A DNA stretch of 64,000 nucleotides from CAYRFQ01 sp964423615 (lineage in GTDB: Bacteria > Planctomycetota > Planctomycetia > Gemmatales > Gemmataceae), in NCBI GenBank assembly GCA_964423615.1, contig CAYRFQ010000024.1, positions 1-64,000 on the forward strand. Direction: 5' to 3'. Under the pieces are notes generated by a model. That model was not told the DNA's origin. It saw nothing but the letters and a program-made list of their open reading frames with translations, and ran no database searches. Position numbers and translations under genes: made by a program. Shown piece by piece: positions 54,167 through 62,975 of the stretch (the stretch's first letter is position 1; each line of letters begins with the position of its first letter).

Positions 54167-54510
54167 CAGGAATTTCTCGGTGAGGTATTCGTGCAGCAAA
54201 GGCACTTCTCAATTGGGTGAAATCAAGTCCTTGGACCGACGTTCTATTGAGACTGGCAACACAAAATGGATAGGTCTCCGTTTCTCGTAGAGTATGACCA
54301 GTGGGAACGCAAGCGAAAGCAAAGGCACACCAAAGAAGAACGCTGGTATGCCACCGTCGCAAACTACTCATCACACTCTATAAAACTACCAAAACGGACA
54401 CCAATCAACTTCGCCTTCCCTGTGTACCCACTGTGTTGTTTCCTGAGTCGCGCCGTTCCCAATCACTGCGAACGAAACGACGAGTCCCACGACTGACGAC
54501 CGCTCCAATG

Positions 54511-55305
54511 TCAAAGCCCCAACACGTCCGCCATTGAGTACCTTCCGGCGGGTTGGTCGGCCAAGAATTTGGCCGCTTGAATCGCCCCTATCGCATAGCT
54601 GTCGCGAGAGTGGGCTCTGTGGACCAACTCGATGGTTTCGCCAAGAGTGCTGAAAATGATTTGGTGCTCGCCGAAGTTGTCGCCCACGCGAATCGCGTGG
54701 ACTCCGATTTCGTTGTGCGGTCTCGCTCCAACGTGGCCTTCCCGTCCGTGGACGATGTCGGACTGCCCCATCTTCTTCCGAACAATCTCGGCGAAATGTA
54801 ATGCCGTTCCAGACGGGGAATCTTTCTTGAACCGATGATGACGTTCAATCACCTCGACATCAAAGTCGTGCTCCTTCAATGCCTCAGAGGCTATCTGCGT
54901 GAGCTTGAAAAGCAGATTCACCGAAAGACTCATGTTTGGGGCTTGCAAGAGCGGTATCTGATGTGTGGCGCCGGCGATTTCGTCTTTTTGCTCCCTCGTG
55001 TGGCCTGTGGTGGCAATCACAAGAGGAATCTTCCGATCGAGGCACGTTTTCAAGATGGCCTGGGTCCCCGCCGGAGAGGAAAAGTCGATGACGACTTGAA
55101 CTTGCGTTTTCACCGGCAATTCCGATTCCAATTTCAGCCCCGTTGACCCGACTCCAATGATCTCGCCATAGTCCATTCCCAGGTCCTTGTGGTCCGGAGC
55201 CTCCAAAGCGGCCACGATCTCGGCCGAATCGTCTGCCATCGCCAGATGGGCAATCCTTTGGGACACCCGACCACAAGCTCCATTCAATCCGATCGTTGTT
55301 TTCAT
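54511..55305 (-). CDS. dapB: 4-hydroxy-tetrahydrodipicolinate reductase
   Basis: This reduces the DapA product with NAD(P)H in the lysine/diaminopimelate pathway. It has 264 residues. The nucleotide-binding start is TTIGLNGACGRVSQRIA (G-x-x-G-x-x), followed by VVIDFSSPAGT, LVIATTGHT and the active-site EVIERHHRFKKDSPSGTAL (His-His and Lys). The C-terminal GETIELVHRAHSRDSYAIGAIQAAKFL completes the family. It lies on the same strand as the DapA-type gene but is separated by queG and the cupin. Confidence 0.95.
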   Translation of the reverse strand: MKTTIGLNGACGRVSQRIAHLAMADDSAEIVAALEAPDHKDLGMDYGEIIGVGSTGLKLESELPVKTQVQVVIDFSSPAGTQAILKTCLDRKIPLVIATTGHTREQKDEIAGATHQIPLLQAPNMSLSVNLLFKLTQIASEALKEHDFDVEVIERHHRFKKDSPSGTALHFAEIVRKKMGQSDIVHGREGHVGARPHNEIGVHAIRVGDNFGEHQIIFSTLGETIELVHRAHSRDSYAIGAIQAAKFLADQPAGRYSMADVLGL

Positions 55306-55349
55306 GATGAGTTCGCTGCTTTCTGGACCATTCTGTACTTCGCTCTGTT

Positions 55350-55781
55350 CTAGTCACTTCGCTTCAACACAAAGATAAGGAGCTGCGGATCATCTCCAAG
55401 TTGGAAAGAAGTTGGTCGATTGTTGTTCTCTCCAACGTGGACGCAGAACGTAAACGTTTTGCCCTTCATCTTATAGATTCCCTCGAACGTCTTGCCCTTG
55501 GCACCACCGGTCAGAACTTCGAAATCCATGAGCTTCGGCGTGGTGGAATCGTCTACCTTGAGGCGGGCCAGCTTCTGGCCATTGACGGACATCACGTTTC
55601 CCTTGATGGTGACTTTGACAATCGGGTTTCCATCGGGAGCGTTCCGCACTTCTCCTTTGGTTTTGATCTTCTCGACGTCCCACGTTCCCTGGAGCGATTT
55701 CAACGCCTTCTTCGTGTCCGGCACAACGGCGAGAGGAGTCAATAACAACAGCAAGCCAAAACTGGCAATTCGCAACACCAT
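55350..55781 (-). CDS. TIGR03067-type exported planctomycete protein
   Basis: A protein of 143 residues with a signal peptide (RIASFGLLLLLTPLAVV). The LQGTWDVEKIKTKGE start and the PKLMDFEVLTGGAKGKTFEGIYKMKGKTF core match the TIGR03067 family, which is expanded in planctomycetes and of unknown role. The fold is lipocalin-like in pattern (repeated beta strands). GGAGG lies 8 nt before the ATG. The gap to dapB is 44 bp on the same strand. Confidence 0.8.
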   Translation of the reverse strand: MVLRIASFGLLLLLTPLAVVPDTKKALKSLQGTWDVEKIKTKGEVRNAPDGNPIVKVTIKGNVMSVNGQKLARLKVDDSTTPKLMDFEVLTGGAKGKTFEGIYKMKGKTFTFCVHVGENNNRPTSFQLGDDPQLLIFVLKRSD

Positions 55782-56001
55782 CGTTGGTTCCTCCGCGGAC
55801 GAATCAGGACTGGGAGATTCCTAAAAGTTTTATCACACTGATTCCGATCATACCAGTTCATCGAACGCAGTTCGAAAAGTTTCCTGATCGGTCGTTCGGC
55901 ACAATCGAACCGCACTAGCTTGCTGGGTCTATCAACGAAGAAAGGCGGAACCGCAACGGATTCCGCCTTCACCCTTCCACCTTGTTGTCGATTCGCCAGA
56001 A

Positions 56002-57522
56002 CTACACCCCGACTTTCTCTTCGGTCTGAATTCGAGTCGGTACAAGTCGTAAGCCGCTGGCCCCAACGTTCTGTTGACCAGCCCCGCCCGCTTCGTGGTA
56101 CTGGGCATCTTGATTCACCTGCCAGACGTCGTAAACCTTTTCCCCGGCGAGAATATTCTGCGCCGTCAACATGGCCGTCATCATGGCATGGTCTTGGTTG
56201 TTGTACTTGTGCATCCCATTTCGCCCAACGAGGTGCAAGGTCGGATACCGTGCGTCCAACTCGTCAGAAATCGTCGCGACGTGCGTGGCGTAGTCGTCGT
56301 CGTAGACCGGATACGCTTTCGGCTGCCGGACCACACAACCGTCGATGACGTCTTCGGGCTTGGCCAAACCGATGTGGGCTAGTTCTCGTTTGGCTTGCTC
56401 GATGAGATCCTCGTCCTTCGAAGTCCAGAGACCATCTCCCTCGAAACAGAAGTACTCCAGACCATAGCAACAAGTGTTGGGATCCGGAACCATCTCCGGA
56501 GACCAGGATTTGAAGTTCTGGATACGACCAACTTGGACCTTGGGATCGTGGATATAAATCCAGTTGTCGCTGAACGTTTCCTTCTCATTGAGGATCAACA
56601 TCACCGTCAAGAAATCACGATACTTGAGTGAGTCCGCCGCGTGGATCGACTCTTCCGACATGCGCGGAGTAATGCCCTTAGCCAAAGCTCGCATCGGGGC
56701 TGAAGAGATGACATGCTCGGCCATCGTCCGGTGTTGGTTCCCTTCGGTGTCTACATGTGTGAGTATCCAGAGCTTGCTCTCGGCGTCGTAATCGCACCCA
56801 ATGACCTTTTGCCCCATCTCGATATCGCCGCCGTTGGCCTGGATTTTCTCCGCGCAAGCCTCCCACATCATCCCGGGACCTTTGCGAGGATAACGGAACG
56901 AGTTGATGAGAGTCTTGATGACGTCGCCACGATTCTTCGATTGCTTCGGCGGGAACAAAGCATTCATGATTGCCGAGCGGAGTGAAAGCCCCTTGATCCT
57001 TTGGGCCGCCCAGTCGGCCGAGATTTCCTTGCAGCTCATGCCCCAAACCTTCTCCGTGTACGTCTTGAAGAAGATGTTGAACAGTCGCGAGCCGAACTGA
57101 TTGGTCACCCAATCTTCGAAAGACTTGGGCTCTTTGTTGGGAAACATGCGGGCAAAGAAATACGAGAGGACACATCGAATGGCTTCGAAAATTCCGAGCT
57201 TCCAGAGTGCCTCGCCTGCCTTCAAAGGATACGAGAAAAAGTTGTCGCGGTAAAAAATGCGAGACGACCGAGGTCGCTCGAGCATGTCGTCTGGAAGAAT
57301 CTCGGTCCAGAAGTCTTCGACTTCTTTCGACTTCGAAAAGAAACGATGGCCACCGATGTCGAAGTGATAACCCTTGTACTTGGCTGTCCGCGAAATGCCG
57401 CCAACGTATTCCGCGTCGGCTTCGAGGATCGTGACAGGGACGTCGTGTTTCGACAAGATATATCCAGCGGTAAGCCCAGCAGGCCCAGCACCGATGATTG
57501 CTACGGTCGTTTTCTCATTCAC
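56002..57522 (-). CDS. FAD-dependent oxidoreductase, UDP-galactopyranose mutase/amine oxidase-like
   Basis: A flavoprotein of 506 residues. The N-terminal dinucleotide loop is VAIIGAGPAGLTAGYIL, followed by VGGISRTAKYKGYHFDIGGHRFF. The middle KTYTEKVWGMSCKEISADWAAQRIKG and C-terminal HLVGRNGMHKYNNQDHAMMTAMLTAQNIL match flavoproteins next to UDP-galactopyranose mutase, common in polysaccharide loci of planctomycetes. The substrate is unclear; true mutases are shorter (about 390). The GTG start follows GGAG at 9 nt and overlaps the membrane protein stop by 8 nt. Confidence 0.8.
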   Translation of the reverse strand: MNEKTTVAIIGAGPAGLTAGYILSKHDVPVTILEADAEYVGGISRTAKYKGYHFDIGGHRFFSKSKEVEDFWTEILPDDMLERPRSSRIFYRDNFFSYPLKAGEALWKLGIFEAIRCVLSYFFARMFPNKEPKSFEDWVTNQFGSRLFNIFFKTYTEKVWGMSCKEISADWAAQRIKGLSLRSAIMNALFPPKQSKNRGDVIKTLINSFRYPRKGPGMMWEACAEKIQANGGDIEMGQKVIGCDYDAESKLWILTHVDTEGNQHRTMAEHVISSAPMRALAKGITPRMSEESIHAADSLKYRDFLTVMLILNEKETFSDNWIYIHDPKVQVGRIQNFKSWSPEMVPDPNTCCYGLEYFCFEGDGLWTSKDEDLIEQAKRELAHIGLAKPEDVIDGCVVRQPKAYPVYDDDYATHVATISDELDARYPTLHLVGRNGMHKYNNQDHAMMTAMLTAQNILAGEKVYDVWQVNQDAQYHEAGGAGQQNVGASGLRLVPTRIQTEEKVGV

Positions 57523-59602
57523 GATCGGGGACTCCTTGAGGATGAACTACGAATGGGGAGCTGTTGATACGATTCACCGAAGCCCGGAGGGCGGGCCTTG
57601 TACGAGAGGAACGAGACGAATCCAAAACTTCCAAAACGCGGTCCGTTTGGTAAATGTAAATTCGGTCGTTCGTGGCGGAGTAAAGCCCATCGAACTTCTG
57701 CTCGAGGATGAGATAGTCGACGTCTTGACGACATAACTTGGTGAGATCTTCAAGGGTGGGTTTACTATCTTCCACATCGACTCCGTACAGGCTCCGCCAT
57801 CGCCTGGCGAGGAGTCGAGAACCGCGAGGCTTATGTTTCCGCCGATATTCCAATTCAAATCGACCCACGACCTTGGCACGAGACCATGCTTCCAGGGCCG
57901 TTTCACGGCTGAAAATCACCCCCGCCACTTGGGAAATTTCGAAAAAGCAAAGAGACTGCAAGTCAAACCAAACGGCATCCGGTCTGACTCCTGCCCAATA
58001 AATCGTCGGACGGTTTGTCGAATTGCTCCGTTTCGCAAAGTAGTTCGTGGCGAACTCAAGGTCTTGGGCCTTGGGCGGGAATAATCCACGTGGAGTTCGA
58101 CTCCAATCCATAACAAAAACTGCGGTTTGGAAAAGGAAGGCGAGCGCCAAAACGCTCCACGCGACTTTCGGGGTCAGTCGTGTCTTACGATAAAGCCACA
58201 AGATGCTGACCGAAGCCACGACCAGCCAAACGAAAGCGCCAGGGCGTCCGACCGTCTCCATGACGAACCACATCAGTCCTTCCCGCTGAAGGAAGTAATC
58301 AGAGTAGGTCGTCACCACCCAAACGCCATAAAGGCCGGTAAAGACAACTCCAGCGAGAAATCCATAGGTTCCTGCATGGACGAACCTCGCAAGGTCTAAG
58401 CTGCCCTTCGAGACCAACATCAGCAACAGAATCAGGATCGTGGCGAAGAAAGCAAAATGTACCACCAAGGTCAGGTCCGGCGTGAGGGCTACAAGTAAAA
58501 CGAGCATCAATCCCAAAGCCCATCCGAAACGGGGACCTAGACGCGACCAACAGGCCCACGTGAAGATCGCCGAAGGCACTTGCAGAACCGAAACGAGCCA
58601 AAGACTCCGATACGTCTGGGCCTGGAAGAGGAGTTTGTACCCCCTCTCACTCGCGACCACACTGGACACAAGTCCCGTCAAACCGACCACACACACAATC
58701 GTCAACAGCCGAGACGTCTTGGGCTGTGAAGTCCGAAGGGCTACTGCAGAGACGCCTACGACGAAGACCGAAATACAAGCACTCGTCCAGTCCAGCCAAC
58801 CCCACTGCAGCGGGAATGTCGACAGCGTAATAGTGCGCACGGCGTCATACCAATCTGCGTCAACCTCCCCAAACAGCAACATACCAACCGAATCAACCGC
58901 GAGGATGGCGCTAACCGCAAGGCTCACCAAGACAGCAGCGGCAACAAACCAGCGGCGAGGCAGCTTCTCAAATGCAAACCAAATGACGCACACGGCACAA
59001 CTCCCGAACCCCATGATGGGGTGCATCAGGAACGCCAACAAGTGCCACAACGAAGCATGCCAATATCGCCCCCGAAGGAGATAGCTGAGCCCCAGTAGTG
59101 ACAACCCACTGGCAACCAAACGGGGCGTGAAGAAATGCTCGTTGACCGAAAAAATCCCGAGTCCCCCGTACCCCATCCGAGAGCATGCAAAGTAGACGAC
59201 GCTAATCGTCGAGAGAACTCTGTCGTCCGTCAGTGATTCCAGAAATCGTAATGCCGCCCAGAGTAAGAGCGCTTTCGAAGCCAGGTACAGGACAAAAAAG
59301 GCAATGTGGACTCCGAAAGCTTGCACAACCGGAGCGACCATCATCGAGAAAATAGAATAGTCGTCTTGGGAACCATATCGTAAGAAGAGATCGTCTTGAA
59401 AAGTACCTTGCTCGGCACGGTTCAAAGCCTGGACGGCGTACAACCGGGCGTCGTGATAGAGACCCCGATAAGGGAAAACGATAGAGTTCAAGGCGAGCAA
59501 CACCGCCAGCAAACAAAGGCGATGGTTCGCCAGAGATGCCATCGCATCGGCAAACGAGTCCCACCAACGGTGGGAAGATGTTTCGACTTGGGGAGTCATC
59601 AA
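57515..59602 (-). CDS. Large polytopic membrane protein, possibly GT-C glycosyltransferase
   Basis: A protein of 695 residues with about 12-13 membrane helices (for example LCLLAVLLALNSIVFPY, LLVLLVALTPDLTLVV). A loop after the first helix holds GLYHDARLYAVQALNRA and QDDLFLRYGSQDDYSIF, where GT-C enzymes have an acidic motif. A soluble C-terminal region of about 150 residues ends in a repeated-motif domain. No family was identified with certainty. It overlaps the flavoprotein gene by 8 nt; both may modify a lipid-linked glycan. Confidence 0.6.
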   Translation of the reverse strand: MMTPQVETSSHRWWDSFADAMASLANHRLCLLAVLLALNSIVFPYRGLYHDARLYAVQALNRAEQGTFQDDLFLRYGSQDDYSIFSMMVAPVVQAFGVHIAFFVLYLASKALLLWAALRFLESLTDDRVLSTISVVYFACSRMGYGGLGIFSVNEHFFTPRLVASGLSLLGLSYLLRGRYWHASLWHLLAFLMHPIMGFGSCAVCVIWFAFEKLPRRWFVAAAVLVSLAVSAILAVDSVGMLLFGEVDADWYDAVRTITLSTFPLQWGWLDWTSACISVFVVGVSAVALRTSQPKTSRLLTIVCVVGLTGLVSSVVASERGYKLLFQAQTYRSLWLVSVLQVPSAIFTWACWSRLGPRFGWALGLMLVLLVALTPDLTLVVHFAFFATILILLLMLVSKGSLDLARFVHAGTYGFLAGVVFTGLYGVWVVTTYSDYFLQREGLMWFVMETVGRPGAFVWLVVASVSILWLYRKTRLTPKVAWSVLALAFLFQTAVFVMDWSRTPRGLFPPKAQDLEFATNYFAKRSNSTNRPTIYWAGVRPDAVWFDLQSLCFFEISQVAGVIFSRETALEAWSRAKVVGRFELEYRRKHKPRGSRLLARRWRSLYGVDVEDSKPTLEDLTKLCRQDVDYLILEQKFDGLYSATNDRIYIYQTDRVLEVLDSSRSSRTRPALRASVNRINSSPFVVHPQGVPDRE

Positions 59603-59962
59603 CGGTTACCTTTTCGGGTTACTCGAATGGACTCGGCACCATCGGCAAAGAGAGAGAATACTTCACCCAAACCAAACGCGAGAATTGCTGCTCCTTCTCA
59701 GGCGGAAAGGCAAAGGCTGGAACAAAAGTTCGCTCGACCTCGACATTACCCTGGATTCGTTGAACCGGTCGACAGATTGAGGAGTATTGCCAGATTTACA
59801 CTCTCGATGCCTGGTCTCCGACGTTCCAAACAACTTTAGGTCACGATTGAGGGGTGTGCGGAAAAAATCTTTAGTCGAGAGTGAAGACCTGAAGCACAAA
59901 GCAGGATAGAGGCGTCCTCGAGAGGTAAAGCGTTTTTCAACTGCGTTCGGATGGGGCTTTTA

Positions 59963-60345
59963 GAGCGATTCATGCATGTATTGAGTACAGTTGTTCGTTT
60001 TCAAAGTCCTTCTTTCCCTGGATAGTCGGCTCAACAAGTGTCGTGTTCTGGTTTGTAAGCTCCGATGGTAGTCAGCTAAACAAGTGTCGTGTTTTCGATT
60101 CTCAGATTCTCAGCCCCGAAGGGGCGATAGATCCTAGCCGTGGGTGGGAACCCACGGAACCCAAAGAACCAACACCAACACGACTCCTATTCATCCGACC
60201 GACCAAGGAGAGAAGGCCCCAAACCAGAGCGAAGCGAGAAACGCAGCGGATGAGAAGCTCACGAAGTGGTCCTATCTCGAGAAGGGTTCTTGGGCTCAGG
60301 AGTTCGGCGGTTGCGAACTGTACCCAACACGAACGTTAACCGCTC
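59963..60345. mobile_element. IS630-related non-autonomous element with TA duplication (copy B)
   Basis: 383 bp flanked by TA at 59961-59962 and 60346-60347. The left end GAGCGATTCATGCATGTATT and the right end (reverse complement) GAGCGGTTAACGTTCGTGTT are imperfect inverted repeats of about 30 bp. The right end resembles the IS630 remnant end at 296-321. The interior shares blocks with copy A (for example 60227-60249 and the 17-mer 60270-60286). It also holds a direct repeat (AACAAGTGTCGTGTT at 60033 and 60079) and the REP-like hairpins. No transposase. Confidence 0.65.
60113..60157. repeat. Paired REP-like hairpins
   Basis: GCCCCGAAGGGGC (60113-60125) and CCGTGGGT...ACCCACGG (60138-60157) form two small hairpins separated by 12 nt. 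Two-hairpin units of the AGCCCC-GGGGCG...CCG-type are typical dispersed repeats in planctomycete genomes. They lie within copy B, so the larger element may be a composite. Confidence 0.6.
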
Positions 60346-60813
60346 TAACTTGTCCCTTCACCGTCAATCCCGCTTTCGGAAGTGAAAAGAGGCTTTGAAA
60401 CCCAACGACGCTACTCAAAGTCCTGAGTCCCGCTTGGCGGCAGCAGAATTCAGGAACCGGAAAGACCACGAAGCGAGCTTATCTCGAGAAAGGCTCAGGT
60501 GCCCCAAGAACTTACGGTTTCCAAAGGAACAAAGTTTAGACCAGTCCGCAAGTTCTATTCCTGCGTGGAGGGGCATGAAATAGAGCCCATTCGAACGATA
60601 CGTTACCTAATCAAGGCGTTCGTAGTGACTGAGTTACAAATTCTCTTGATTGCTTTTTCGTGCAGATGAGCCAACGTCGGTAACCTTGTGGTGAGCAGTC
60701 CGATCTCGGTGGAAGAACAACCGAAAGTGCCATGAAAACAAAAATCCCCCCCGAACAGAGAGGTTCAATTGGGATTGTGTGGTCTACGCTGTAATGGTCT
60801 ACGCTATCATGGT

Positions 60814-62241
60814 CTACTTTTTCGTGTTGGGACGTAAAACGAGTTGCCCTTGTCGAGCAAAGTCGATGGATTCTGCAAGGATGCGTGCATATTCCTGGGA
60901 GGCATGAAAACCCACGGAATTCTCGGATAGCACGTAGTCCAACCGCCATTGGGCCTTGCGGTGGAATTGGCGTGCTTTGTTGATTAGTTCTTCCGCGACA
61001 CTTCGGTCTTGTGCCGACTCGATGTCTCCAATCAACCCTTCCACGATGTAGCCCGTTCGGTCGATCAATTTCTTCGTCTTGCCCTGGATCCGATCAACAG
61101 TTGCAACGAGTTGCTTCTCTTCTTCCCTGTGACATACTTGACACGCCCTCGCGACGTTAAGCATGGGACTTCGTACCCTGTGGTCACTGACTTTGATCGC
61201 CCCTTCTCGTTTGTAAGGCATGTGGCAATCTGCACAACTCACACCCTTGCGAGCGTGAATTCCTTGGTTCCACATTTCGAACTCGGGGTGCTGCGCTTTC
61301 AACATCGAAGTTCCTGTAATCTTGTGCTTCCAGTCATGGAACGAGATATCGTCATAATACTTCTCGATCTGTTCGATTTCGAGCCCGTTAGCCCAAGGAT
61401 ACGTCACTGCCTTTGTGTCTTTGGCGAAGTAATATTCGACGTGGCCCTGGGCACAGACGAAGCTGCGCATCTCTTGGCGAGAGGCCAGTTCATTAGGATC
61501 GTAGTTGTCCGACTGTTTCCTCTTGCGCCAACGTTCGATACTCGGGAAGTGGGGAAGTTCATAATCACTCTTGGCAAGCGAATCGATTCCATTGAGGAAG
61601 GCAGGGCGAGTAACTCTGAGTTGGACGGTCTTGGGATCGTGGCAATCAATACAACTGACCGGGTGTTTCACAAGCTTGCGTGCGTCCGTCCACGTCATCG
61701 CACACACTTTTTCAAACCCTTTCATGATGTCCCCATTACCAGCCTCCCGATAGGCAGGTAGGACAGACGCATGACAGTGCAGACATGCACCAGGTTGTTT
61801 CCGCTCAGTGACGCGTTTTGTTTTCTCTTGGTCCTTGAGCATATAGGCATGACCGCGAAGTTCGCGAAAATCAATGCTGAACGCATACCCAGCGAACAAT
61901 TTCTTGAGGTAAGGAAACTTCTTGAGCTTATCCGGTGGCATCGCGTCACTCCCACCGTGTGCCGTCCTTTCGCTATCGACGGTCAGTTTGTAACTATCGT
62001 ACTGGCGGGGAAAATTCTGACCCCAAACGGTGGGGTCGATGGTCTCTTCGCTGAGGTCCACGACCTTCACAAAGCGTTGTTGGCCTTCCCACTTCCGTTC
62101 TTGAATGTTCAACAACAAGGCGGTGATACCGGCTCCCGCAACACCTGTCACCAAGATCACCAACAAATAAACGATTCGTGCTCCCCAGCCTGATTTGTTC
62201 GGAGTCGGTGCCGGACTTGATGGAGTTCGTTCTTCCGTCAT
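60814..62241 (-). CDS. nrfA: Ammonia-forming cytochrome c nitrite reductase (NrfA-like)
   Basis: This reduces nitrite to ammonia with five c-type haems. 475 residues from the ATG at 62241, chosen because GAGG lies 9 nt upstream; an upstream GTG is possible. A membrane or signal helix (IVYLLVILVTGVAGAGITALLL) precedes the haem sites in order: CLHCH (site 1, CxxCH instead of the classical CxxCK), CIDCH, CAQGH (site 3, second Cys lost), CADCH and CQVCH. HVEYYF and GVSCADCHMPYKREGA are typical active-site and calcium-region blocks. It lies 56 bp after nrfH on the same strand. Confidence 0.88.
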   Translation of the reverse strand: MTEERTPSSPAPTPNKSGWGARIVYLLVILVTGVAGAGITALLLNIQERKWEGQQRFVKVVDLSEETIDPTVWGQNFPRQYDSYKLTVDSERTAHGGSDAMPPDKLKKFPYLKKLFAGYAFSIDFRELRGHAYMLKDQEKTKRVTERKQPGACLHCHASVLPAYREAGNGDIMKGFEKVCAMTWTDARKLVKHPVSCIDCHDPKTVQLRVTRPAFLNGIDSLAKSDYELPHFPSIERWRKRKQSDNYDPNELASRQEMRSFVCAQGHVEYYFAKDTKAVTYPWANGLEIEQIEKYYDDISFHDWKHKITGTSMLKAQHPEFEMWNQGIHARKGVSCADCHMPYKREGAIKVSDHRVRSPMLNVARACQVCHREEEKQLVATVDRIQGKTKKLIDRTGYIVEGLIGDIESAQDRSVAEELINKARQFHRKAQWRLDYVLSENSVGFHASQEYARILAESIDFARQGQLVLRPNTKK

Positions 62242-62297
62242 TCCTAAGTTCCTCAGGTATTGAATCACGACGTCATGAGGTCACGACGATCGACGAA

Positions 62298-62774
62298 TTA
62301 TTTCGTTGGACCATGCCCAACAGACCGATGGCACCGAACGCAGCGGTTCGACTCATCGAACGCACCGTAGTGTAGTTGTTCCGAGACAATTTCCTTGTGG
62401 CAATACACGCAATTCTCTTGCAAGATTTTGGCGTTCTTTTTGTGGATGCGAATGGGATCATGGAAATCTTGGAGGGTGAAAGCCTTCGAATGGAAGAATC
62501 CATTCTCCGCCTTGGCCATGTATTTGCCGACGAAGTCGTGGGGGAGGTGACAATCATTGCACGTGGCAACAGCGTGGTGACTCGCTTTTTGCCAACCGTC
62601 AAAATGCTCCCGCATGATGTGACAGTTCGTGCAAGCCGTCGGATCGTTGCTGAAGTACGATCCTCCCTGGCCGTACCAAAAAGTATAGACTCCGATCCCA
62701 AGGACCACGCCGACCAACGCGCACGCCAGTAGAGTGGGCGCGGAAAGCCCCATTTTTTTCAACCAAGCGAACAT
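62298..62774 (-). CDS. nrfH: Tetrahaem quinol dehydrogenase (NrfH-like)
   Basis: This passes electrons from menaquinol to NrfA. It has 158 residues. One N-terminal helix (LLACALVGVVLGIGVYTFWYG) anchors it. Four CxxCH sites follow: CTNCH, CNDCH, CVYCH and CRCRCH-equivalent CVRCH. The NapC/NrfH pattern DPTACTNCHIMREHFDGWQKASHH is present. GGAG lies 5 nt before the ATG. It precedes nrfA in a two-gene operon. Confidence 0.93.
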   Translation of the reverse strand: MFAWLKKMGLSAPTLLACALVGVVLGIGVYTFWYGQGGSYFSNDPTACTNCHIMREHFDGWQKASHHAVATCNDCHLPHDFVGKYMAKAENGFFHSKAFTLQDFHDPIRIHKKNAKILQENCVYCHKEIVSEQLHYGAFDESNRCVRCHRSVGHGPTK

Positions 62775-62975
62775 GGAGTGCTCCAGGGTGGATGTCCGAA
62801 GAGGCCAGACAGGATCAAGGCGAGTGTATCAGAAATAATGGAATCGTCCAGTTTCTCTTGATCCAAGCAACGCTGGACTGAAATGCTGGAGAGTTGACAG
62901 CGAGAAGAAGCTCTCGATTCTGCGTGGGACATAGGAATGCCAACACTCAGCAAGCTTCCGCAAAGGGAATGCGGT

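Larger units (their letters stand above)
59603..60813. other. Non-coding repeat-rich region
   Basis: About 1.2 kb lie between the membrane-protein start and the nrfA stop. It holds copy B of the IS630-related element (59963-60345), a REP-like hairpin pair inside it and a further fragment with CTTATCTCGAGAAAGGCTCA near 60480. Short frames there lack family features. The promoter of the membrane-protein operon should lie at the left end. Confidence 0.6.
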
